This document shows positions 13,801 through 24,868 of a stretch of 64,000 bases of DNA, in pieces. Below the pieces are notes generated by a model. That model did no database searches. It had not been told where the DNA came from and saw only the letters and a program-made list of their open reading frames with translations. Location of the stretch: contig NC_080559.1 in the NCBI RefSeq assembly GCF_030253575.1, positions 29,600,501-29,664,500 on the forward strand, in the 5' to 3' direction. A program made the translations under genes and the position numbers. Numbering within the stretch: position 1 is the stretch's first letter; each line of letters starts with the position of its first letter. Origin of the DNA: Rhododendron vialii. Lineage: Eukaryota; Streptophyta; Magnoliopsida; Ericales; Ericaceae.

Positions 13801-15569
13801 CAGAAAAAATCCTTATCAATATCGAGTTGAGCTGATTTTTTACAGGGCTCCATAAAAAAAATGTTTTAAAAATAATGGACCGTTCGAATTATCTTTGTGG
13901 GACCTGAGGTGGGCCCCACAAAACTCATATGTACATTTCATATGTACCCATAGCTTTATTGATTTTAGGGAGTGTTTATTAATTTTTGCATGACCAACTA
14001 CATGAACATTAGTAGTCAAGCTATGCTTAAGGGATACGAAAGAGAGTGCTTAGTGTCCCCAAGCACACTATGTAGTTTAATTACAATCTTGATCGAATAC
14101 ATAAACAACATTTATATACTATGTATTACATGACTAATAGGAGAGACTAGATTCTAGATATTTTATGTAGTTCTCGCCTCTAGGATAGGACTTAGTAGTC
14201 CCTTTGACTTGATTTCTGTCAGGAATTTTTTGAGCAGGGAATCTTATCCTCGAATTGTATGTAAGATGGTACAATTGACTGAAGACTTTCATCATACGAG
14301 TAAAGAAAGAAAAAAAAACTGCAATACTAAGGAGTCGAGTTCAAGTTGAAGGTGTCGGATGAAGGGAAGTTGTCTGGAATCTCCAAAAGCAGGAATGACG
14401 TAAAAGAGCAAAGCTGAATGAGTTACAGACACATTGACCAATATTTTGGTGTTCTGATAACTCTTTGATAAGTGAATTATAGTTTTACTCGACAAGAAAA
14501 CATTGTGGGAATACCACCCACCTAAACGAACAAAAAAGAACTTATACACCTCCCTGTGTATCGAAAAGCACTCTACATAAACCAAATGGGTGATGCATGG
14601 GACTACGGCATTATGTAATCCCAAAACAATGCAATTGCACCAGGTGTCACGTCAATTACTAACTATGGGAGCAGTCTTGTGGCATTAGACACCTACAATT
14701 GTCACAAAAGCTGCAGTCGTCAAAAGTTACCGATGGGGAACAGTTTATAAGTGGCCGTTCCATTAATAGTCATGCTTAATTTTAGCACCCTTGAAGCTAC
14801 CTCCCTCCAGCAGTTGTCTGCCAATGCTTGGTCAAAGACGTAGCCAGAATGTCAAGGAAATTAGCAACTGGCCCAATGACTTGCAACGAGCTCTATGTTT
14901 GTAAATCTTGTTCTTATAAAATTAAAATTTTGATGTCCATTTAAATTTGGGACTTGATTTCTGTTTTTTGTTTTTATGTGTTTCGTCTTCCAGAAGATGT
15001 CTTTTAGAGACCGGCACTCTTCAAATGGAAGAAACAAGGGGAATTACAGCTATGACCGTTATGATCAATCTGGTGACAGAGAAGGCAATTGGAATGCCCA
15101 TTCAAAGCATAGATTTGGTGGTCGTGGCCGCGGTCGCAACCAATTTGAGAAGCAGAATGTCAGAGTAGATAGAACTATATCAAGCAATAGCCGATCTGAA
15201 AGGCCTGACTCTGCCCCTTCAAACCAATCTCATATCAGCCCAATCCACCCTGTAGATTCCATGCATAATGGATCCTCAAATGGAGCATACGGCATGTATC
15301 CACTACCAGTCATGAATCCTAATGGAGTTTCTCCTGGGACAACTGGACCTCCTGTCTTTATGCTATATCAGTGTGCCCAAAACATGGCTTCCGGCTCTTC
15401 TGCCGAGCATCTTGAATTTGGGTCTCTTGGAACAATGCATTTCCGTGGTGTAAATGAAGTGCAGCTTGGTGGAGGTTCATCGAACAGTATCAATGTGCAG
15501 CAAAATTTAAGGATAGATTCTGCAGAGTCTTCGCCAGATATGCCCTCCTCACCCAATCTTCAAAGATAA
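7827..15569 (+). CDS. Nucleotidyltransferase / PAP-OAS1 substrate-binding domain protein, about 1301 aa
   Basis: Plant protein of the non-canonical poly(A)-polymerase-like class; in Arabidopsis the closest by length and layout from memory is At3g61690. Exons: 7827-8063, 8541-8729, 9412-9504, 9626-9808, 9891-9993, 10108-10293, 10950-13288, 14994-15569. All introns are GT/AG and the phases join to 1302 codons including stop. Residues 84-99 hold the NTase signature FGSVPLKTYLPDGDIDL with metal-binding D96 and D98; VVDISFNQ supplies the third Asp (D156). The PAP/OAS1 helical region follows (GAHHGLISTYALETLVLY), then the 2.3-kb exon encodes a long Ser/Asn/His-rich, probably disordered tail, ending in an RG-rich patch (GGRGRGRNQF). 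If the 13288 donor is not used the frame ends at TGA 13295-13297, giving a shorter isoform. The stop at 15567-15569 precedes a conserved-looking C-terminal motif at 15987-16034. The nucleotide and RNA substrate are unknown. Confidence 0.93.
13289..14993 (+). other. Last coding intron of the nucleotidyltransferase gene
   Basis: The donor GTAAGA directly follows an in-frame Pro codon and the acceptor CTTCCAG precedes AAGATGTCTTTTAGAGACC; both are phase 0. At 1.7 kb it is the longest intron between coding exons of the gene, and it contains a large hairpin MITE (13590-13954). Confidence 0.85.
13590..13954. mobile_element. Long-hairpin MITE in the nucleotidyltransferase intron
   Basis: The two arms of roughly 165 bp are near-perfect reverse complements: gctatg...gtacat at the left answers gtac...catagc at the right, with gggcccac and aatcagctcaa-c blocks in each arm. 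No ORF. Its internal core (aaaaaatcagctcaa, cgatattg/atcaat) is shared with the elements at 23735, 26025 and 29330. The target-site duplication is unclear. Confidence 0.8.
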
Positions 15570-16540
15570 TTGCTCGTCCATTTTCCTTTGGGTCACGGAA
15601 TCAGTTTGTTTGCACTAGATGCTTGCTTCTCGCAACCAAGGGCTTTACAGAACATAAAAGAGATTTTATAGATGTTATTCAAAGTTGCCCCATATTCTCC
15701 ACAGTGTTTGGACTTTTCATAGTTTGCTGCTTATCAAAGGTGGGGATCCAAGTTTGTTGGGTAGTTGGCCACTTGCAGTCAATTTCACTCGGCCTCAGTC
15801 ATTGCTGGTCTAGAGCCATGAACATGTGCACTGCCCGAGCATGGATTGTCTTGTGAAACAGTCTTGTTTCTTAGCAGGTCATATCATCCACATTTCTCTG
15901 TTATTTGTTCTAAACTTCATTGGAAGTGTGGTTATCCTATAGTATTATCTTAACGGGGATTTTTGGTTTTCAAATTGACAGCAGAATGGACTTATAAGTT
16001 AAAAGACGTGGATTTCCCCCTCTTGTTTTCGTAGAAGATACGTTGATGGAAGCAACTATAATGGTAGCTACTCCCGCTATGAGAACTTTCTCGGCACAGC
16101 TCACATGCAAGGAATCTTGATCTTTTGCCCCTGTTTGCTCCTTCACTTTCTGGACAAATAACGGCTCTATAACAGAATACAGCTTGTGTGTCTGGTAAAA
16201 GATAAGTCATATGTCACTGTATTGGTGATGATGGATGATCATGAGATAGCAGTTTTTCCCTGCTGTAGGCACGGATGGCGAAGGTGAAGAAGAGGATATA
16301 TTTGTCCTTTCTCCTTTTGCGTGGGGGGATTCTGAAATCTCGCAATGGGATTTCGACTTGTCTCAGGAAAATTTAGGACTTCTACTCTGGTTCATCTACT
16401 CAGTGCTTTGCGGCATTTTATTTTTCGTCTTCCTCTTTTGTGGTATCGTTTTCTGCACAAAGAGGTTGTGTTGTGTGTACTGAAATGTACGATATTGTTG
16501 TAGAAGTGTTTTTTTTTCTTTGGGGAGAAACCTTCAGATT
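15570..16540 (+). other. 3' region of the nucleotidyltransferase gene (3' UTR / last-exon remnant)
   Basis: Sequence after the stop at 15569. A strong acceptor-like site (aaattgacag) at 15981 is followed by an open frame, 15987-16034, reading WTYKLKDVDFPLLFS and stop. This looks like the C-terminal motif of the family. From about 15709 on, the stretch is duplicated at 33014-33845. Confidence 0.6.
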
Positions 16541-17104
16541 TGACATTCACCCTCGACAATGTACCATGTCATTAAGATGGTTTACGCCTTGATTTAGCTA
16601 CTGTTATGCCTCTGTGCACCTGATTAATGTAAGCCGACGATATTAGACTTGGATGTCTGTTGCATAATTGGATTGTATTGTTCAGCAGCACTATACTGTG
16701 GTGTTTTGACGATGGCCTAATAGTTTGGGACTTCGTGTTTGCTGTTAAAAGAGTGTTCTTACATTTTGAATGAAAAATCTCGGTGGCGTAGGCTAGTTTG
16801 TTCTTATGTACTGAATTCATTGATTGACGCTCCAAACTTCGCAAAATATCTGCTTGCGTTGATTTTGGAGTTTTGATTCATCAAGCAAGAATTAGCCAAT
16901 GTGGTAGCTGCAACCAAGGGTCTCAAAGCTTTGGGTTTGGGTTCGATTCCCACTCCCGTACTATCAATTCTTGCATTGGACTAGTTCATACGGAGTGTTA
17001 TCCAAACTTTATTGCTCCTCTTGTAAGTGGACAATGAGATTAGTCGGTTTATTGAATCAAATTTCGAGGTAGAAATTACAAAGATTCATCAGGAATGACT
17101 GGAG
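16541..17104. other. Copy-A-only segment between the nucleotidyltransferase and TPP genes, with a tRNA-like stretch
   Basis: This stretch of about 560 bp lies between sequences that are adjacent in the duplicate (near 33845-33900) and has no counterpart there. It contains tRNA-like A- and B-box matches (tagccaatgtggtag, 16893-16907; ggttcgattcc, 16940-16950). No protein-coding gene is seen. Confidence 0.5.
16885..16974 (+). ncRNA. tRNA-like / SINE-head sequence
   Basis: An internal pol III A-box-like block and a perfect-looking B box are correctly spaced, about 33 bp apart. The whole is closed by a 9-bp perfect inverted repeat (gcaagaatt 16885-16893 and aattcttgc 16966-16974). It does not fold to a standard tRNA that I can assign an anticodon, so it is more likely a tRNA-derived SINE head or relic than a functional tRNA gene. 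Confidence 0.35.
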
Positions 17105-17350
17105 GTAACGATGACTGTTTATTTAGAGAGTGGATTTTTCACTTTCAGAACAGTCAATTTGCTTCAGGGAAGCATACATTGCGATTCAAAAAAACACCAG
17201 ATTCGTAACCCTATATTTCTTGGTTCGTCGATCTTGCTCTAAATCAATCCTATTTTCCGCTGCAGATGGTTATGTGGACAGATACTCCGGATTACCCTTA
17301 CGCAACAACCAATTATTAGTCTTTGGGAAGGGAAGAAGAAAGCAGTCCTC

Positions 17351-20300
17351 CTAGTAAGTAGAATTCTCCGTCCATCTCGCCAATCGTCTCAAGAACGACA
17401 ATACTTCTGAGGGATCGCGAAGCGAGTGCGAGGCCACGGTGTCCTGCGGTATGGACGATACGATGATCGGATGACCCAAGCCTTTGCTTTTCAAAACCTG
17501 CAAAATGGGTTTGCCAGCAAAATACACCAATGTCTATAGGTGAACATCAATAATGGGTCTTGGCTATTTTGTAATGGAAATTACCAAGGGTCTGGAAAAG
17601 GAATGTCTCCGATCCGATATGGACTCTACGAAGTGTGTAATGTTCACCTCTCTTTTTTAAGGAGCGAACGACATAACGTTATCATTCTAGTCTTACTTTT
17701 CAGCTATTTGAAAAATAACCTGGAAAACCTCACTAGAAAGCAGCGAGCCTAGTTGGGATACCTTGAAAGCATCTTCATCGGTGCGATCGTCGCCTATATG
17801 AATCGGGAAGACGTTATCGGAGCCCTTGAAACCCAAAGCGTCGAGTAAGTACTCAAGGGCATGACCTTTGTTCCACTTAATCGACGGCCGGATTTCCATC
17901 ACCTTTTTCCCTCTCGTCAGGTGAAATTGCGGATACTTCCCGAGCACAGACTGCACCTTTTCGTGTAACAATGCAAAATCCTGCACACAGATATGATATT
18001 TGCATGTTCATTTTTTGTTTCCAAACATGAAAGACGGGAAACACAAATGAGGAAATCAGATGAGAGTATCGATCGGTTACCGATTCTTGAACGTGGCGGT
18101 AATGAACAGAACCGCAGAACCTGTTGTCTTCTATCACCACACCTTGTATTCCCCTGGTTTTCTTATCCAACTCTTTTAGTATCTAATCAAGAAACAAACA
18201 TGAATTTTGGTTCATGAAAATCATGAAAAAAAAGGGGAAAAGAAATTCGATCGGAAGCTAGCAATTCTTCTCAGAAGGTAGTCATATATAATGGACGGAT
18301 GATCGATTAGTCTCCAGAGATTAACTGAGGTGTCTGTAAGCTGGACCAGTATACTCTGAGTTATTAAAAAAAGATAAAAAGGCACATACTCGTACACTCT
18401 GTAAGCTATACCTCTTTGATTGCAGGCAGAAACTCCTGCGCCGGTTGGAAGATTACATACTCATTCCCCTACAAGATTAAGAAAATTTCAAAAATGGAGT
18501 AATTCCCACCTTTTTCTATGATGCACAAATTTTGCATTTGGAATCAATTTACCCAATCTTGGGGGGCAGTAATTGCTGCTGTTTAATTCAAAAGTGTGGG
18601 AATTATTGTAGAGGCAATTTAACTGACCTTTTCATCGAGGGCTCTGCAGGTTTGGTACTTGCCATCGTATGACTTGAGCTGCTGCGGCGGACCCCTTATG
18701 TCCATGCCATGGCTCCCCGCGTAGTATACCTCGTCTAACTTCACAAACTCGTAAACCTGGAAAATGCAGACGAACCAGTTCTCTAGATGAATTTTAAAAT
18801 ATGAATGATTCTAATCATCAAATGGCTCCAAAAAAGGACGACAACTGGTGCGAGTTTGAGATACCATCGTTGTGGTTGATGTAAACATTACGATAGGGAG
18901 ATAAATCTTGAAGCAAAGAATTTCGATTTGTTCTCACCTTGTCTCGGCTCCTGCCGCTGATTATGGCCGTCGGGAAGCACTTTGCAACTTCGCGTACTGC
19001 CGATCGCATCTGCACGCGTAATTTCATGTTATCATTCGTTCGTTCATTTGCAAGCTTCAAGCATCAATATAGTACCATCTCTAGTGCACGACCATGCCTT
19101 GATTATGAATTTCAGATATAATACTCGTCCAGTGGCGGGCTGAACACCCGAAACTCTGTTTTTCGTAAATGAAAAATTTACTACTAGTAATTTTACGTTA
19201 TGGTTCTTATTTAACACACTGCTCAATTGATTATGAAAATCTATAGTACGTCCCGCGTAACTCATAGTAGAACACCTAATAAATTAGCTCAAACGAGGCC
19301 CACATTTATAGCGAAAAATATTTTTTAAAAGGAAGGAAAAGAGAAATAATCTATTGAGTATCGGTATCGTACTCTGTCTTGTCTCTCAATAACGGTTGAC
19401 TCGATGCATCTTGTTTACCGTATAAACGTATTGATTTACTATCCGTAACATTATGTATCATATGAAAGAAATAAATTACCAATTATATGAATTTATATTT
19501 GCTCACGTGTACTGATATGAATTTATATTTGCATCACCAATTATGAATTCTCAAATCCCCGTGTCGTGCCCGGACATGGTCGGCAGAGTAGAATGGGGCT
19601 TCAAAAGCCCAATAGTAGTAAAATCGTGGAGTGCTAAAAAAGTGGGGTCGCGCGGCCGGGAGTGAGAAAAATGATGCTTACCGGATCAGACATGAAGGCA
19701 TGGGCGGGGTCATGCACAATTGGTGAGAGGGTTCCATCGTAATCCAAAAACACCACAATCTTCTTCCCCTTAGCACTGCTCATCATCCCTTTGAAACTTC
19801 TCAATGCCGAAGGGTGCTCATTCTATATATTAATCGCATGCAATAACCAAAGCTCAGACAAATATCACTACCAAATTTACTAACATCACTAATTGCGATG
19901 AATGCAATTATAATATTTTGATTTCTATAACACGGGTGTCCGGACCAGCTTACGTGTCACTAAGTGTTTTCAAATCAGGATACGTATCGTGTATCGTTTA
20001 TTTCATTTGATGAATTGTATAGGAATACGTATCGTGTATCATAAGATACGTTAACAGAAGCCAATATACAATAAAATAATAGTTACTCCCTCCGTCCCTA
20101 AATAAGTGTCCGACGCGCAAACCTAAACCTTCAAAAAGATGTATTTATTTCGTTAAAAAAATTAAACTTTTTTCACAAATCAATAGATAGCAATGAGTTT
20201 TATTAGATTGTGAAAAAAATTTAAATTTTTTAATGAAAAATATGCATACTTTGTAAGACCTAGTTTTACGCGCTGGACACTTATTTAGGGACGGAAGAAG

Positions 20301-21011
20301 TAATACTTAATTATAATCCAAAAATCTAGTGTATATTTGAGAAATAAGTGTTTTATATGTGATAAAAAATTTGTTTTTGGAAGAAAAAAATCCAAGTTTC
20401 TCAAGTAGGATATATCACATTGAGGCTTTCTGGTGTCTTAGTTAAGGGAAGAGAAAAAGAGCCCTTATCTAATTCACGCAAAACATTATCGAAATACGTT
20501 CTTTCTTTTATTTGAGCTTTGAGTTTGGATTTTCTTTAGATGATTTGGATACGACCTTAATTAGATGAAAAGATCAAAACGCATTTGGTGTTCTACTTCT
20601 TAAAATCTGGTACTTTATGATTTGTTTTTTTTAAGTAATAATCGTAATGTACGATGTGAATTGGGATACGCTATTATATGGTAGGATACGCCGCCGTATC
20701 GTAGGATTTTTATACAAAAAGGATACAGGGTGCGATACGTATCATATTTAGAAGGTGACGATACGAATCGTAGGATACGTATCCCGTATCGTAGGATACG
20801 TATCCTGTATCGTAGGATTTTAACAACCTTGAGTCGCGCGGTAAAAACTCACCAACCAAGACTTATAACTCGTATGGGCTGCAGTTAGTACATCAGTGGT
20901 ATGATCACAAGTGGTTAAAAAAGTGAGAGCAAGATCGCCATCCTTGTTGTGCCTTGCTTTGGAGATTGATTCAGTATCGTTAACATTCGCTTCTGCTCCT
21001 TGAAATCCCAT
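17351..21011 (-). CDS. Trehalose-6-phosphate phosphatase, copy A (341 aa)
   Basis: Dephosphorylates trehalose-6-phosphate to trehalose, lowering the sugar-status signal T6P; HAD superfamily. Exons from the start: 20853-21011, 19682-19822, 18938-19009, 18628-18756, 18412-18468, 18081-18182, 17762-17980, 17351-17497; all GT/AG, total 342 codons. HAD motif I is [12 protein letters not shown] with nucleophile D80 and acid/base D82; motif II is [10 protein letters not shown] (115-124); motif IV is [10 protein letters not shown] (283-292). [18 protein letters not shown] matches the conserved TPP substrate region. The length is near the family norm (about 350-385), with a short N-terminus. Oddities: FCGSVH where the usual form (and copy B) is FCVSVH, and a divergent last exon. 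It is one of a tandem pair with 34089-36577. The transcript probably starts near 27.5 kb across a long 5'-UTR intron. Confidence 0.93.
19928..19965 (-). mobile_element. SINE-like 3' fragment in TPP-A intron
   Basis: Short match (gggtgtccggaccagctta) to the end of the SINE-like family seen at 3065, 36240, 50820 and 62275. It is too short to classify alone. Confidence 0.35.
19960..20828. mobile_element. GATAC-rich element interrupted by a Stowaway-like MITE, in TPP-A first coding intron
   Basis: Both flanks are packed with gatacgtatc / cgtatcgtagga repeats, and the two ends resemble one another in inverse orientation (ttttcaaatcaggatac at left, gtaggattttaacaacc at right). A 215-bp Stowaway-like element sits inside. 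The corresponding intron of copy B lacks all of it. Superfamily unknown. Confidence 0.5.
20086..20300. mobile_element. Stowaway-like MITE
   Basis: The ends ctccctccgtccctaa and its inverse ttagggacggaagaag are flanked by TA on both sides. Internal sequence closely matches the copy at 41527-41742 (ataagtgtcc, gcaatgagtt, gattgtgaaaaaaattta). Non-coding; Tc1/mariner-derived by end sequence and TA target. Confidence 0.8.
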
Positions 21012-22587
21012 TTACGCTGCTTCTATTGTAGGAGTACTATTTACCTGCAGTAAAACCAACCCAAAACAAATTGTGAAATGTTAATTTAGGTACAACATTC
21101 ATTTTATCCGGGAACCGGAGGTGCTGTAGTGCACTCGGGTGAAGTGCGGCACACGGACCGTCGATCTCATCAACAATGGTTGCGATGTGTTTTTTTTTTT
21201 AATTAAAATTTTGACCGGTAATAAATACCTGTAACCGGTAAAAGATGGTTTTTAATCTGGACTGTTGATTGATAAGATCAACATTTGTGCGCCACCCTAC
21301 ACGTGCACTACATAAAGGTGCATTATAACACCCCCAGATCCAATTGGGTTTGCTTATTACATCTTTTTTGTCAGGGACATAATTTGTCTTTTAGTGTGCT
21401 TTGAAAATTATGATACGTTTAATTTTAAGCACTAAAACTAAGTTTTTGAAATGCATTCATATAAAAAAAGTAGAATGCAAAAATCAAATTCCTTTTTGCC
21501 AAAGGTTATTTTCTTTTCTTTTCAACGTTACATGAGCAGAGTTAATTTATTTTCTTTTTTGTAGAAACCTCTACGAATTATGCGATTGATTTGCAAGTGT
21601 ACATGGTGCCATACGAAATCCAATTGTTGTAGGTTTCTTTTCGGATTAATTCCTTCATTTAACCTCAAAGTCTATTTCCAAACCCATATTAGGTTACTGA
21701 TTTATTCCGATCCTTTTTTTTTTTTTTATTTATCGAAAGCCTGGATCAACAAGTACATCTAAAACAGTTTTTATTGTTATTTTTACTATCGTAATTCATA
21801 TTAAAAATAAACAGAGCAAGTTAATCATGAGGACAATCCAAAGTTGTAGTCACAACTGGTCGAATTCAACTGATCACAATCCTTCCGGACACCAACTTAA
21901 GAAATGTGGAATTCTAACCCTACACCAGTAAAATTTAGGGTTCAGATTCTTTAATTCCGCCGGCATTGGAAACGGTCGGTTTAATTCTTGCATGCCACCG
22001 TCATTGTGGGCCCCACCATGCACGCGGTTATTATAGTTTATGATTTTAATAAAAACAGTGGTTCTCTATAACAAGTAGTTCAAGATAAAAGGTCGGTCGC
22101 TTATGACGTACATATTGTCCAAAAACAACTAATCTAAAACAAAGTTGCTTCAATCAATCCAATGATAATTCTAATCAACCCATTTCCTAATTAAGGCGAG
22201 TGTTCAATAGAGCATGCAAGAAGAAAACAAGGGCAGGGATTTTGAATTAAGTCTTGATCATATTCGATGACTCAAACATAAGTAAATACAGCTTTATTCT
22301 GACAATGGTAATTGTCTCACTAGGGTTGCAACCTGCAGCAAGCGTTTTAACCGCATATATGCACCGAGAAGGGGAAAATTTTCGAGAGGCAAGTGGAGTG
22401 GTGGCCCAATGGGAGAGGCACCTTGTACAACATGTTTGTTATCGGGATAACTTTTAGGAATATGGGAATTGATAGAGAAATAGAAGGATAAGATGGAAGG
22501 AGGAATGCGAAATAAACACTGGATTATGTTGAATCCAAATATACATACAGTTTGGCTAACAAGATGCCCCAGCAGTAAAATGTAATC

Positions 22588-22591
<4 letters not shown>

Positions 22592-22627
<36 letters not shown>

Positions 22628-22628
22628 G
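22592..22628. repeat. (CT)n microsatellite
   Basis: About 17 CT units, followed by CA-rich sequence. A corresponding CT tract lies at 38574-38604 in the duplicate. Confidence 0.85.
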
Positions 22629-23180
22629 ATCTCTCTCACAGACACACACACATACAAACACGCACTCACATACATGGGAGCATAAATTACACGGCCTGAC
22701 ACTGAAAATTGACTATGGGTACGTACGTACGTACTACATGCATGTATATGCAGTTTCCTGTTTCTCTTGATGTCAAGAAAATTGGAGTAAACATCCCTCA
22801 AGATTTAGGCGGGGGCATGCATGGTCTGTATGTGTTGGGGTGCCCGGAGTGCGCTCACGAATTTGGTTACACAATAACACTTCTTGCGACCGGTCTAAAA
22901 ATAGATTTGCGAGCGCGACGTCGAATGCCATAAAAAGGCTTAATCGAAACTTTCTTTAACACCAATTGGTTTTACAAAGAGACGGTAGAAAAGCGGTCCG
23001 ACAGTCTAACTGTCAAAATGAATGGTTTCTTACGAAACAAGAGTACCTGCCATCAGTTACAAATTAATAAATGATCAGCTCTTTCGACGAGGATATATAC
23101 TTCGTAAACACAAGTATTTTCTACTAAAAGAGAGACAGAAAGAGAATTATCTAAAGGCAACCAAAAAAATAAGAGTACTG

Positions 23181-23573
23181 CTATGGGTACCGACGGTACC
23201 CATAGGGAAAATGCACCGACGGCCACCGGACGGCCGTCTCCGGTCACCGGACGGCCGATCCGAGCCGTCCAAAAATTTTAAAAAATAAAACCGAGGGGCC
23301 CCACGCGAGAATCAATGGCATCCGAGATGTGTAGAGTACTTGATCCGAGTACCCCTTTTTCGTGTATATACACGTATATACAAATATACACGAAAAATGG
23401 GTGCTCGGATCAAGTACCCTATACACCTTGGATGCCATTAATTCTCGCGTAGGGCCCCTCGGTTTTATTTTTTAAAATTTTTGGACGGCTCGGATCGGCC
23501 GTCCGGTGACCGGAGACGGCCGTCCGGTGGCCGTCGGTGCATTTTCCCTATGGGTACCGTCGGTACCAATAGG
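23181..23573. mobile_element. GC-rich long-hairpin MITE
   Basis: Arms of about 180-190 bp are nearly exact reverse complements: gaaaatgcaccgacggcc at left against ggccgtcggtgcattttc at right. At the ends are nested small palindromes (gggtaccgacggtaccc). The loop is a short AT-rich stretch around 23370-23385. It is conspicuously GC-rich compared with the flanks and has no ORF. Confidence 0.85.
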
Positions 23574-23734
23574 ATTTCTGAAAAAATAATAAGCTACCGT
23601 GCATGATGCATGTATCCAGAATTTATGACTGTTTAGCGCACCGAATGGGTTCGAGACAAACCTTGGAGTAGTTTATTGTCCAGAAAGTCTAATAGTACAA
23701 ATATAATTTTATATCTTATCAGTGTGTATAAACT

Positions 23735-24037
23735 CCTTTTTTGGTCTAAAAAAAATGATCGGAGTTGCTCATTTTATTTAAAATACTTTGCTTATGGTCC
23801 TTGCAAAAAAATAAGCTCAATCTAGTATTGGTAAGAATATTTATGAAACATCTAAACCTTGCTTTAGAATTAAGGCTTGAATTCTGAGACAAAGTTGGAT
23901 GGTTTGTAGACAGCTTAAACGATACCAGATCGAACTTATTTTTCGTAGGAGCCGAAAATAAAGTATTTTAAACAAAATGAACGGTTCCGATCATTTTTTT
24001 GAGATGGAAAATAGGACCAAAAAGGGGTATCTGTACC
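23735..24037. mobile_element. Hairpin MITE with the AATCAGCTCAA-type core
   Basis: The left end ctccttttttggtctaaa and the right end ggaccaaaaaggggta are inverse, and inner blocks also pair (cattttatttaaaatactt / aagtattttaaacaaaatg). Its right end overlaps the left arm of the hairpin at 23994-24300. Confidence 0.6.
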
Positions 24038-24300
24038 AGTAGCACATTTGTTTATTGTCTAACAATCATGTTACAACCACACTCAAACTTACACACATAA
24101 ATACATACCCACTCACATAATTTGTGACTCCCACACACACTGAGTGTGTAATTGTGTGCGAGGGTCACAAATCATGTGAGTGGGTGTGTATTTATATGTG
24201 TAAATTGAGTGTGGTTGTAACATGATTGTTGGATAATAAACAAAGCTGTTACTGGTATAGATACTCCTTTTTGGTCCTATTTTCAATCTCAAAAAAATTG
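23994..24300. mobile_element. Long-hairpin element adjoining and overlapping the previous one
   Basis: Arms of about 150 bp: aggaccaaaaagg and catgttacaaccacactc at left answer cctttttggtcct and gagtgtggttgtaacatg at right. The inner part is CA/TG-rich. No ORF. Confidence 0.75.
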
Positions 24301-24630
24301 GGTGCTGTTTTAGATTGATTGATTGTCCGACCCAAATAGCAAAAAATGAATAATCAATGCTTCTAGGATGTCATGTGACGGTGCTTCAAATTTTTCTTTA
24401 TCATACATTTTGTTATGAATCCATACAAATATGTGATGACGAAAGAGTTTGGAGTAAGATGTAATGGTAACCAAGGGCAACGAATAATTTATCCGAAAAA
24501 CTATAGGCACGCCAACTGACAAAATTAACGTTTGGGAATCAAGCAGGAGGCTCAGGTATTGTCGACGAGCGCCTCGTACGGGTCCGAAAAGCGACTTTGA
24601 AAAAAAGGCCCCCCACTGACAAACAGATAC

Positions 24631-24868
24631 TCAACGTGGCTGGCTGTGAGTAAACATCCAGATTGTGCTAGTGGTTGAGGCGGATATTTGGATTTTGAGA
24701 GTATTTTTTAAGATTTAGGGTTTGATTTCTCACAGAGTAGAGTATCTTAAAATAAGTGAGAGACCGTATTTAATGTGGTCGCGCTAAGCTCTTCCGAAAG
24801 TTTGAGTTACACAATCAGGTTTATTTAGTGGCCTAACTGTAGGGTTGTTCCTCCAAAAAAAAAAAAAC
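24631..24868 (+). mobile_element. SINE-like insertion with poly(A) tail
   Basis: Pol III-type blocks gtgctagtggttgaggc (near 24665) and agggtttgatttc (near 24717) are followed by a non-coding body and a poly(A) run ending near 24867. Copy B at about 39290 has the two flanks joined directly (actcaaacttgggtcccaag), so this is an insertion absent from the paralogue. The exact left border is uncertain. Confidence 0.65.

Noticed and set aside
23022..23438. Frames of 60-90 codons over the 23.2-kb palindrome
   Set aside because: They arise from the GC-rich hairpin arms, read in both directions with no family match.
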